Of a DNA stretch of 64,000 bases, positions 11,964 through 22,599 are shown piece by piece. A model generated the notes under the pieces. It had not been told where the DNA came from. It did not search any database and saw only the letters and a list, made by a program, of their open reading frames with translations. The position numbers and the translations under genes are program-made. Source of the stretch: Rusavskia elegans (taxonomy: Eukaryota; Ascomycota; Lecanoromycetes; Teloschistales; Teloschistaceae); contig SAUG01000046.1 of the NCBI GenBank assembly GCA_011316305.1, forward strand, positions 124,001 to 188,000, written 5' to 3'. Numbering within the stretch: position 1 is the stretch's first letter; each line of letters starts with the position of its first letter.

Positions 11964-13640
11964 CTATCTTTCTAAATACTAGAGAGATATATTATATTCT
12001 ATTTAATATTATAAAAGATAATAGTAAACTAATATTAAAAATAGTATTTAATATAATATTTAATATCTTTTTTTATTTCGGGCTACTACTATTTTATATA
12101 AATAGTATCTACTATTATCTCGTACGAATAGTAACTATATTATTTATAGATATAGTCTAGAAAGTTTATATAAATCTATATTAGAATATAGAATATCTAA
12201 CTATTTTATAGTAAATTACGGTACTATATTATATTATTTTTAATTCGGAAATAGTATTTATATTTTTCTAAAATAATTTTTATTTTCGGATTATTAGATA
12301 GAGTTCCGGATTCTATATAAACTTTAATAATATTATTAAATAAAATCGTATAATTATTAACTTTACTAATAAATAGCTAGAAGTTTTTTTATCGGTTTAA
12401 TATATCTATTACTATTATTCTACTATCCGGTTTATATTTAATATCGAATTTATATTTTCTAAATTCTGCGAGCTAGTAAATAAGTTTTCTAGAAGATTTA
12501 ATAGTAGTTTTAAAATATTATAAACCTATATAATCCGTTCTAATAGTTATAATTATTCTATTTTCGATATAGCAGCGCTATCGCTATAAAGACTTTTTAA
12601 TAATAAAAAGCTCTCGTTTATAGGTAGTATAGTTATATTCTATAGATATAAATATTTTATTTTTAAAAGTAATAGATTATTTAATACTATCGGTATTAAT
12701 TTGATAGAAAACGACGTTTTATTTAAAATCGGAAGTATCTATTTCGATAATAAAAGATAGAATTATATCGAATTAAATAAATATTTTATTATTTATTATA
12801 ATATTCTTAATTAGTTCGTATATATTTCGAGCTAAAAAATTTATTTAAATTAGTTTATATTTTTTATTTTCCGAGCTTTAAATTAATTTATAGAGAGGTT
12901 TATATATTAACGCGAAATCTTTTATAAATTTCCGGTAATAAATATATAATTCTAAAAAAAATTATATATTATATATTATTTATAGCGGTAGCTAGTCTTT
13001 AATAGCTTTTATTTTTATTATATTTATACGGATTTTTCTATTACTAATAATATATCTATAGAATTTAATATACTTTTAAAAAATAAAATATTTTAAAAAT
13101 TTCGCGAATAGTTAATTTTTTTCGAATATTTCTATAATAGCTTTAATATACTATAGATATTTCTCTTTATTCTTCGAATAAATTAAAATATTATCGAAGT
13201 AAATAACTACGAAATCGTCGAGAAACAGTCTAAATATATTATTTATTATAGTTTAAAATATTATAAATATATTCGTTAATCTAAATAGTATAACTAAATA
13301 TTTATATTTACTAGCTTTAGTATTAAAAGCCGTTTTTATACGATTTTTTTTAATAATATTAATCTACTAGTAACCGTTTATTAGATTAATTTTACTAAAG
13401 TACTTCGCTATTCTAATAATATCTAGATAATTTTAAATTTTAGATATTAGATATCTATTTTTTATAGTTATATTATTAAAGCCCCGGTAATCGATATATA
13501 TACGCTAGCTACTATCCTTTTTTTTAGCGAAAAAAACAGGCGCGTTTTAAAAAAAAAAAATTTAGTCGAATTAATTTTTATTTAATAAAATATTTAATCT
13601 AATACTTCTATTCTTTATTCTATTTAAAAGATAAATTATA
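11964..13640 (-). pseudogene. B2 reverse transcriptase and RNase H remnant
   Basis: On the reverse strand an IYNLSFK-like block near 13,620 begins the RT domain. It is followed by APVFFAKKKD near 13,540, IDYRGFNNITIKNRY near 13,490, an INLINGYY block near 13,380 and FVVIYFDNILIYSK near 13,200. The last is the catalytic YxDD box with the second Asp changed to Asn, a G-to-A change expected from RIP. RNase H-like sequence follows near 12,750-12,550. Integrase sequence then leads into the A2 insertion at 11958. Confidence 0.85.
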
Positions 13641-15946
13641 ATAAACTCGATTAATAGGTCGAGTATTATCGATTTTAATTATATAATCTAATAGTCTTTC
13701 CGATAATAATTTTATTAAAAGATTATTTTAGAAATAATCTAGAAGTTTCGGGCCGAAAATTCTATCTAATTTTATATAATCTATTATTTTCTAGACCGAA
13801 TTAAATTATTTTAAAAAGTTAGATTTATTTTATATAATATATAGGCAGGCCTATATACCTTTTCTAATAAATTATTTAAATCTTTTAAAATTAATTTCGG
13901 AAAACTCGGTCGAAATATTTTTAAAAAATTATAAATAATATATATTCGAAGCGTTATATAACCGATATATAATTCTATTTTACTAAATTCGTATTTCTAG
14001 AGTATTATAGTTAGATATTAAATTATACTATTTCTAGAAATTCTTTCCGGAAATTAAATTATAGTCTATATTTAATACTATATAGAAAATAGTAGTAGAA
14101 AAGACTCTATAAAACTATAAAAGTTCTATTATTTTTAAAATATCTATAGTCTTACTACTTTCGAGCTATATTCTATTTATTAACTACTAAAACTTTAATT
14201 CTAATAGATTAATAATACGTCTAGCGATAAAGTAATTAATAGTATCTAAATTAGTAAAAACTTCGAAATAATTTTTATTAATTTTTAGGTCGAACTATAT
14301 CTATTTATTAAATCCCGGTATTCGATCTATATATAAAAGTTATTTACTATTCTATATATCTTTAAACGACGGTATTATATCGCGGAAAATAGTTAAAATC
14401 TTTTCCGACGTCTTTTTAAAAATTATTTCTAATTTCTCGATCTTTATTTTAATTAGACCGAGCTATTTTTCTATTATTAAAAGCTTTTTATCGGTATTAT
14501 ATATATATCTAAATATATATAATCTATTTATTTTCCGATAATCTATTATTAACTATTACTAATAGATTTTTTTTTTAGAAAAAATCTATCCTACGGGAAT
14601 ATATCCCGAAATATAAATATTTCGGTAATCTTTTTTATAATAGCTAAACTTTTGATAATTATAGTATTTACTTATACTATTTAATCCTTTTTATCTACTT
14701 CCTTTTCTTTAATTATTTCGGTTTCAGCCGCGGCTACCTTAACTACTAGTATCTATAAAGTTAATCTCGGCGATATTAAATTATTCGACTATTAAAAAAG
14801 CTATAATATTCCGATTATTATAGTATTTAATAGTAACCTTTTTAAATATTATTATAGCGTTTATAATATTTATAAAATTTACTAATTAATTACTTTATTA
14901 TTATAAAATAAAATATCTTTTAATAGCTATCTAGATATTAGATTTTAGATAATTAATAAAATATTTTAAAATAGTATATTTATTAATTTTACTTTTAATA
15001 TTTATATATAATTTAATAAAAATAAAATAGTAGTTTTTAATATCGTTAAACTTTTTATTCTAGGCTAATTTATATTAAATAGCTAAAATATTTTCTATAA
15101 AATTCGGTTTATTCTATTATTTTAAAAAAAAAATTTTAAAATATTTCTAGAAGCTTTTATCTAGATTAGAAATCTATTTAATATACTACAGCTTAATATT
15201 ATTAATAAAATATTAACTACTATAGAAAATAGAATCCGCGATAGTTATATTATAAAATAAATAGTAATATTTATAGTAGTAGAACTAGATATAGGCGATA
15301 TAGTAATTATATTTATAATTTTTAAAATTACAAGGCTTTTTATTATAGATATTCTATATTATATAGACTATAAAAATATTAGATATATTAGAAGGAATAG
15401 ATTTATATAACGGCGGATTAGAATTTCTATTAAAAAAATCTAGTAGCTTTAGATTAAAACTATTATAATAGGAACGATAATAATAAAAGCCGGTATAATT
15501 ATTTCTATAATTTATACGAAAATAATTAAAAAATCGGTTACGTTTACTACTAGACCTATTTTTATTATCGTTATTATAAAAATTATTATTTCCGGAAATA
15601 TTTAAAGTATTTCCGAAACTAATATCTTTTCTAAAAATATTCTTTTCTATAGTAAAAATTATAGCGAATTAGATTATAAATAAATTATTTAAAAAGATTC
15701 TATAACGAGATTTCTAGTTTATATAAATTTTAAAAAAGGCCGTATTTTTATTATATATTATTATTCGCTCTATACTAGTACCGAATTAAAAATAGAAGAA
15801 ATATTTTATTTAAAAATTTATATTCGAATTTAGAGAATTTTATTTATAAAAGTAGGTAAAACCGGTTTAAAAAAGCTTTAATAATAGAGTAAAATTGGAT
15901 CGTTTATAATCTAAAAGATTATTACTATTAATATAAAATTTTAAAC
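13641..15946 (-). pseudogene. B2 gag/protease region, heavily mutated
   Basis: This 2.3-kb block lies between the 5' LTR and the RT domain, where gag and protease belong. A reverse-strand frame near 15,650-15,200 is rich in Asn, Tyr, Phe, Arg and Lys with few stops and carries Cys/Tyr-rich stretches that may be a decayed zinc knuckle. I cannot point to a definite Gag fold or a protease DTG/DSG box. The assignment rests mainly on position. Confidence 0.5.
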
Positions 15947-16146
15947 TAATTTTCTATAATTATAGAAAAGTAAAATATTTATATATATAAATATTTCTAT
16001 ATTAAATCTATATCTGTTTCTATATTTACTTTTATAATTAGTAATCGAATTAGTTAATATCCGAATTCGTATATAACTATATAATCCAGATATATATTCT
16101 ATAATCTTTTAAATCGTTCGTATAGTTCAAAACTTTGATTACTATA
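15947..16146 (-). repeat. 5' LTR of element B2 (200 bp)
   Basis: This is the third copy of the 200-bp LTR, beginning TAATTTTCTA (RIP-altered TGATTTTC) and ending GATTACTATA. It keeps a few C residues lost in the other copies. It marks the right edge of the transposon island; normal base composition resumes within about 60-140 bp. Confidence 0.85.
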
Positions 16147-17300
16147 ATAGTAGATTTTAGTAGCTTTAGATATAATATTATAGAGATTTAAAATCAAAAG
16201 GTATAATTATAAAGAAAAGATCCTTTACACTGATTAGTCCGTTAAGCCGAGGCCCTCTAAGCGAGCCCAGCGAGCTTAAGGGTCTTGACCGTCGGCTACT
16301 CGACAGGATCGTGGAGCGGATCGAAGGGATCCCGCTCTGAAGGATCTAAAGATAAAAGCTCCCTTAATTTATACCTTGAGCTGGGGTTTGACCCCTTGTT
16401 CGGTTTGATCTGTCGCCTCCCAAGTGTAATGGCATCGGATATAACGGGATATGGATGTTGGACAGCATCATGTCGTCTTAACTTGGCTCACGGCATCGAA
16501 AAGTGGTACTCTGTAGCAGTTATAGTAGCGACGCGTTACCCCTGTATGGCGAGTGTCCAGCAGCCAATGAGCAGAAGGCCGCCCGTTTCACCGTAATCTC
16601 GGCGAGCAAGAGCCTCGGATGACTAGCTGGTAACGCTGCATGGCTCATTGGTTGCGAATGCGGGTGCCCCTGATCCATGCCTCTTTTCGACCTTCCTGGG
16701 AGCTTGGCATCGCCTAGCTTTCCAAGCTTTCTCACCACTCTGTTTGGTGCAAGCCAAACACCCTCCCTTCTGCCGTGCCTTGCTCTCCCTAAGTTAGTCG
16801 GCTTCATCAAGTCATTCACTCTTTTGGTTTTGTGTCGTCAGATCGAATTTCAGTCTTTATTCGTCCTTACTGTCTGTGGGATCCGTGTTGCAAGCGTCTG
16901 TCTTCACCGTCAACAAACATCATTCCCCGTACTCTGGGCAGACGTCAATAGACCTCCACCCAGCAAAACATTCATCTCACGCTTGTCTATTGATCATTTG
17001 ATCTTCCAGCGACCTTCACTTATCACTACGTCGATTCCGAACCAGGTCATGGCCTAGTCAGGTCCATAGTCGCTACCGCCCCAACCGCAAACCCTCATTC
17101 CTCCCACACACCTCTCGCCTTCGCCCCAACAACCTCATTCTCAGCGTAGGGACTCGATCCCATTTACGCTCGTTTCTCTGCATCAGCAACAATCGCTTCT
17201 CTTCGGTGCCGGTCCATCGGGTACCTAATCGACTGTTCTGGTACTATACAAGGGCCTTGACATTCAGCAATCTCAACATCCTCGCAGCATCATTGTCAAC
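16147..17300. other. Boundary of RIP island and upstream region of the ferric reductase gene
   Basis: AT-rich sequence continues to about 16,205 and then switches within some tens of bases to normal composition. No convincing gene lies between 16,285 and 17,300; short open frames overlap on both strands without codon character. A pyrimidine-rich stretch near 17,080-17,170 is typical of a fungal promoter or 5' leader for the gene starting at 17301. Confidence 0.6.
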
Positions 17301-19228
17301 ATGTACACCATAGTCCTGTCTACTTTGACAGGCGTAATCTTTGCTGGGAGCGCTCTGGGGAGCAACATTACCCCACGAATGCGGAAGGGAGGCCATGACG
17401 AGACACCAGCAGAGAGAGCCGCCGCTAAAGTCGACAACACTCGCTTTGCAAGGTATACCCTCACGGTTCTTGCTGGAATCGTCATCCTCTTGGCCATCTT
17501 CCGCATCGTCATCCACTCGGTCCGCTACATCCGCACCCTGACCTGCCTCAACAATGACACGCAAAGATACTTTAGGATGCCCAATCTGGCATATGGAGCC
17601 GTCAAGCAGCATCTGCTTTATGCACCTCTCTTCCGTCGACGTCACCTTCGAGAACTCCATTTTGGCTGGTTTCATATGGGATACGTCCCATCCCGTTTTC
17701 AGAGTCTGTTCCTTGCTGCCGTAATCATCATGAATGTAATTTTGAGTGTTGCCGGGATCGAATGGTACGGGACAAGGGCTGCTGCTTTGAGCCATCTCAG
17801 GAATCGTACCGGTACACTGTCGGTCATCAACATGATACCGCTCGTCGTCTTGGCTGGAAGGAATAATCCGCTCATCAGCCTATTAAGCATCTCCTTCGAT
17901 AACTTCAATTTAGTTCACCGGTGGTTTGGCCGGATTGTTGTGCTGCAAGCCCTCGCTCATTCGGTCGCCGAGGTTATCAATGTTGTTGACCAAGGTAAAC
18001 AAACATGTTGGAGCATTGGAACGGCGTAACTGACTTCGTGCAGGCAAATGGAAAACTATGCGGTATCTATTCCAGAACAACGAGATGTACTGGACTGGAC
18101 TTGTTGTAAGTCTGGGACATTTCAGGATACAGCCATCGTGCTTACATTCTACAGGCTACCGTTGCCTGCGTAGCCATAGTTCTCCTGGCCAGCTCTGCAC
18201 TGCGACATGCCTTCTACGAGACCTTCCTCCACCTGCACATCGCTCTTGTCGTCTTTTCACTGATCTTCCTCTGGAAACACTTGGAGAATACTGTCCCACA
18301 AAAATATCTTCTTATTATGATTCTGCTATGGGCTGCTGAACGCTTCATTCGATTCGCCACCCTTATCTACCGAAGTGTTGGTCGCGGTGGCTCCATAGCC
18401 GAGCTGGAACTTCTCCCTGGCGATGCGTGCCGTGTTACATTGAAGATGGCACGCCCATGGGTCTTCCGGCCTGGACAATACGCCTTCATAACTGTCCCTT
18501 CGGTGGGTCTTTGGACCTCTCACCCCTTTTCGATTGCTTGGTCCAACAACAGCGCCGAAGAGAAGAACCTAGACAGCGAGAAGGGTTACCAGATCACACC
18601 AGATGATATCCTGTCAACTTCCCAAGAAAAGACCAACATGTCGTTAATCATCCGACGGCGGGCCGGGTTTACCGACAAGCTCTTTGAAAAAGCAGAACGC
18701 TCTCCTTCCGGCATCACCACTGTACCTGTACTTGTTGAAGGCCCATATGGAGGCCATGCGTCGTTGCAATCCTACGGCACCGTTATGATCTTTGCCGGCG
18801 GCGTTGGTATCACACACCAAGTGCCTTTTGTTCGAGACCTGGTTGCTGGGTATGCTTCGGGGACGCTTGCGGCTCGAAAAGTTGTTCTCGTCTGGGTCAT
18901 TCAATCACCCGAACATCTTGAGTGGATCAGGCCCTGGATGACCAACATACTGGCCATGGATAAGCGGAGAGACATCCTCCGGATACAGCTCTTCGTCACC
19001 CGACCCAGGAGTACGAAAGAGATCCACAGCCCGAGCGCGACGGTGCAAATGTTTCCGGGTAAACCGAACGTGGATACGCTGATCGAAATGGAAGCGGAGA
19101 ATCAGATCGGAGCCATGGGCGTCAGTGTTTGTGGGACGGGCGGGTTAAGCGATGATGTGAGGGCAGCTGTGAGGAGGAGGCAAGGCATACGGAACATCGA
19201 TTTCTTGGAGCAAGGGTTTACATGGTAA
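17301..19228 (+). CDS. Ferric reductase-like transmembrane oxidoreductase
   Basis: Exons 17301-17994, 18044-18105 and 18155-19228 give 609 residues. A hydrophobic N-terminus and several membrane segments come first. The ferric-reductase heme domain shows paired histidines in HRWFGRIVVLQALAHS and in the RHAFYETFLHLHIAL segment. An FAD-binding motif HPFSIA follows (near residue 375), then an NAD(P)H-binding stretch GGVGITHQVPF and a terminal CGTGGLSDDVR...FTW, all normal for the FRE/NOX superfamily. The family moves electrons from NADPH through FAD and two hemes to reduce extracellular or vacuolar metal ions. Both introns have GT..AG ends and restore conserved sequence. The substrate (iron or copper) cannot be told. 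It is the first gene beyond the transposon island. Confidence 0.9.
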
Positions 19229-20091
19229 ACCCTGTAGTTGTGCGTTTCAGATCAAGTGCTTTGGATTGGAATTCTTTACTGCATAGCCGTCAGGAATGAC
19301 TTACTCCAAGAGGAAAACATTTGGATATGGAGAGAGCAAGAAAAGGGGGAGATATCTAATTCAATTGTACATAAATCTTTGTCAGTCAGTACTCCTGCAA
19401 CAACGCTGTCCAAACGAATATTTAGTGTTAGTTCGCATATCTCACGTTTGTATTTCTCTATATTACCGCGAAATGGTAAGCTCTCGGAAATTCCCATCAT
19501 ACTCACTCGCCAAGTTTTAGACTATACGCCATAACGTCACGAGTATTGATCTATCAGAAGACGAGAATAAATCTCAACTTCGGAATGGTATCATAGGATA
19601 ATTATAAAGATCTTGCTATGAACCTATTTAATCTCCTTGAGTTGAGAAGTATAATGCCTCGGATATTCTGATTTTCCAAAGGGAAGAAAGAAGCGGGACC
19701 GAGCAACATCAACCTAATGATCCGGTGCATGCTCAAAGTCGACCGTTCGTGTAAGATGTTGTAATGACGGTGGTGATGATGTTGATGATGATGATTGTGA
19801 AGACTACCTTATCGTTCGGGGCTGATGCTGTTGTAAGACGTGTCTTGCTTCGGAGACTTCAGACGGTTGGCCGATAAAAGAGACACCTTGAAGATGTTGG
19901 TGACAACCTTCCCAATGTCCTGTCCAGCCCGTTTCCCTCCGTCCCGTTTCTTTGCTGCCCTTTGCTGCCCTGTCCGTTATATTTACATGCTCCTTGCCCT
20001 TGGCTACTCACCCCAAGCCCCTTAATGACCCAAAGAAGAACCCCTGGTATGTCCCTCGATGTGCGCCCCCAAAAAATGCCCCTTGTCGTAT
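19229..20091. other. Intergenic, convergent 3' ends; GAT-rich microsatellite
   Basis: The region lies between the 3' ends of the ferric reductase gene and STB3. A short imperfect (GAT)n/(TGA)n repeat occupies about 19,766-19,800. No coding frame looks real; I see nothing else. Confidence 0.5.
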
Positions 20092-21318
20092 TTACATAGA
20101 ACCCAACTGTAAAAGTGCCTCAACCGCTTCCCTGTCATTAATATCGATATCTTCTTCTGGTCCTGCCAAAGATTTGCCTGCATGTTCGCGCCCAGCTCCT
20201 GGCCGAGGGCTCTTGAGCAGATGATTTGTTGTTTTGTAGCTTGTGATGGGTACTGATTTCGCCAAAACGGTTCTCCGCGGACGTACCCCTCTGCCTCTGG
20301 ACTTCGGTTCTGGGCGGGGAGGGTACAGATTGTTGTTGAATATGCGACTCCCTCCGGTGAGAGGGAAAGAGGCTTGTCGAAGCGCTGCAGCGCCTATACT
20401 CGCCCAGTCTTCTTCATCCGTTGCATCGCCGAGGTCGTCTGGGTGCCGGGGAGTCTCGTTTGGTGGATCGGATGAAGATGAGCCGGCGCCATCTAGTGAC
20501 ATCTTATCTGCTTCATGTTCCAGCATGTTGGAATCTGGATTGTCGCAGTCCATCTCGGAATCGTGGGAGAAGCCAACGGATCCTCGGCTTGAGAAAGCCG
20601 CTCTGTCGCTGTCTTGCCGGCTGCCTTGACCAGGTATTTGCAAGCCATTGGAATCATGCTCCACTCGACGATCTCTCGGCAGCTGGCCTCTTCGCCTAGC
20701 ATCCCATCGACCCCAGCCTACCTTCTCAAAGACGACACCTTTCCCTGGCTCATCCACGGATCCCTCATCGTCACTGCGACTCTCTAAAGCTCCAACGACG
20801 AGTCTTCGTGCCTTGGCTGGAGGAATGCCGGAGAAGCCAGGTACGGAGGTGGTCAAGAAACCCATGACGTGACGAATGGCGAGTGGGCCGTGTTGAAGCA
20901 GGATGCCGGGTAGATGGTGCTTTGCCAGCAAGCCAGGGGTGATGGCTCCTGCAGCATCCAAGTTGGCAAAGGCGCGAGTCATGGAGAGTGCTGGCTGGGG
21001 CTGATGCTGGGCCTTGGCGTGATCAACGGCATCTTGGAGGTCAAGATCCGAGTCGAAACTGGCGATGGCGGGAGGGGTTAATGGGCCGGCGTTGGCGCGG
21101 CCGGCGTAGCCATGCGGAGGGAGAGACGGAGAGATGGAGTTGGGAGGAGTCGGAAGGCCAGCAGTGTGCTTGGCGGGATTGAGGGATTTTGCAGCAACGG
21201 CGGCGAAGCTTTCTTTGCCATTCCAAAGGGCGTGTTCGCGTGGCTTTGGGATATCGACCGAGTCGGTCTTGCCAGCCAAGGCTAAAGCAATGCTAGAGGT
21301 GCTGTTGCCGCGAGCCAT
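20092..21318 (-). CDS. STB3: Sin3-binding protein Stb3 homologue
   Basis: A single exon encodes 408 residues. A conserved block at about residues 110-180, including GPLAIRHVMGFLTTSVPGF and the following GIPPAKARRLVVGALE, is the Sin3-binding domain of the Stb3 family. The rest is low complexity and acidic, with TPP-type sites near residues 55-85 and a conserved acidic C-terminus ending EAVEALLQLGSM. In yeast, Stb3 binds ribosomal RNA-processing element promoters and recruits Sin3/Rpd3 deacetylase when TORC1 and Sch9 are low; that role is transferred from the family. No intron is needed. The first Met (MARGNSTSS) opens the conserved N-terminus. Confidence 0.9.
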   Translation of the reverse strand: MARGNSTSSIALALAGKTDSVDIPKPREHALWNGKESFAAVAAKSLNPAKHTAGLPTPPNSISPSLPPHGYAGRANAGPLTPPAIASFDSDLDLQDAVDHAKAQHQPQPALSMTRAFANLDAAGAITPGLLAKHHLPGILLQHGPLAIRHVMGFLTTSVPGFSGIPPAKARRLVVGALESRSDDEGSVDEPGKGVVFEKVGWGRWDARRRGQLPRDRRVEHDSNGLQIPGQGSRQDSDRAAFSSRGSVGFSHDSEMDCDNPDSNMLEHEADKMSLDGAGSSSSDPPNETPRHPDDLGDATDEEDWASIGAAALRQASFPLTGGSRIFNNNLYPPRPEPKSRGRGVRPRRTVLAKSVPITSYKTTNHLLKSPRPGAGREHAGKSLAGPEEDIDINDREAVEALLQLGSM

Positions 21319-22599
21319 GTCGTGAGGGATGGAAGTTTCTCTGCTGGTTGTTTGGAGATGTACTTAGCTTGGTCGTTCAAGAGGAAGTGAGACAGGGCAG
21401 TCGCTCGAGCATGGTGTCGATGTATGTGTTGTGAAGCATGTCGGACTTACGAGAGGAAGCTCTGACCGATGCGACGTGACACCGTTGTTATCGAGGTGGA
21501 TCGATGGATCGGAGGAGTGAAGTTGGCGGTAAGCTACTTGGGATGGAAGCGCGGTGGGACGATGAGTGATTCGGCGGATGGCCGACGTTGGAGCTGAATG
21601 AGGAAGATTGAGAGTTAGAAGCAGACGCTGGAGGACACAAGGTCGATGGAGTGAGTGGGGAAGAGGTACCGATGGTCGTTGGACTCTACTAGAGCAGCAG
21701 CTGCAGATAGGATGTTGTGCTTGGGAGGTTGCTTTTTGGCTGCGAGCTTGCTTTGCCAGGTCGTCAACTCTCGGGAGCAGTGGGTTAGGCCGGTTTGGGC
21801 TAGTCCATGCCAAGCCTCCGGGAGATATGGCCGCTGTCCAATCGGCCATTCGGCGCCACAAGTCCATTCCCTCTGGTAATCAAAAGCTGGTTCTGGTATG
21901 GTACCATATCCGTCCCCAACCGAGATTACTCATACTGACAGGAAGATAGATGAATACAGTATTGCTGACCTACAATTTGATATTAATTTCCGACTATTGC
22001 TCTGGCTGGTCCTGCAAAACAGACTCATTCCTGGAAGCCAAAGACGGGTTGGTTCGGACGATCTCTCCCCTTTATTATCACTTATTCTCGCTCTTCTGCA
22101 AACGAGTGGGGAAGAAGCAGGATAACATGCAAGCCATTTTCCCCCGTTCGCCATCTTGTCATTCGCTGCTCTGTTCAAGTACCCGCACGTGGCAGCTGCC
22201 GATCTCCCTTGGCGTTGTTGACTCGATTACCCGAGCTACCTTATTAGTAGTACCTTACCGACCATTGCGGACCCTGTTGGCTTCCAAACCTGGCAGATGA
22301 CCCTCGCGATAATGGTTCTCCAAGCTGTGTCGTCGAGGCCTGCACGTGGAGCAGAGTGGAACAAAGTGCCTTGTTTTCCCGCAATCGAGACCCTCGTCTC
22401 GAAACGGAGGCCACCGTGAACGAATCAGATGAGCATGCCATTATTGCCAGGAGTCAACTTTACATCTCGATGCGGTACAGGTACGTACTCACGCATGCAG
22501 TCTCTTCGACTTGTCTATGCGTCACCTTCACCAAACACGTACTTCCGGCAGGCCTATATCAACCCATCAGCTCGTGTCTCATAGCACGCCTGCATGAAT
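21319..22599. other. Upstream region of STB3 and 3' flank of TOP3
   Basis: About 1.3 kb without a supported gene. The part nearest 21,319 should hold the STB3 promoter and leader. Open frames on both strands (for example 21,364-21,867) are Ser/Pro/Arg-rich with no family features and are probably chance. Confidence 0.5.

Larger units (their letters stand above)
5393..16146 (-). mobile_element. Full-length Ty3/Gypsy element B2, RIP-degraded, hosting A2
   Basis: Two 200-bp LTRs bound the element at 5393-5592 and 15947-16146. On the reverse strand the order is 5' LTR, a gag-like region, reverse transcriptase (from about 13,640; AP-VFFAKKKD near 13,540; catalytic YxDD box altered to YFDN near 13,190-13,210), RNase H (about 12,750-12,550), integrase (split by A2) and about 2 kb of non-Pol sequence. 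A polypurine tract (5593-5605 on this strand) and the 3' LTR follow. Removing A2 and one target copy leaves about 7.4 kb. No matching 5-bp target duplication is visible (CAAGC on the left, ATAGT on the right), so the ends may have been rearranged or mutated. Confidence 0.87.

Noticed and set aside
1..16200. CRISPR array or bacterial-type defence island
   Set aside because: The repeats are LTRs and RIP-mutated retroelements; the rest is clearly fungal nuclear DNA.
1..16200. Mitochondrial DNA insertion, suggested by high AT content
   Set aside because: CpG is retained, LTRs and Gypsy domains are readable, and no mitochondrial gene is seen.
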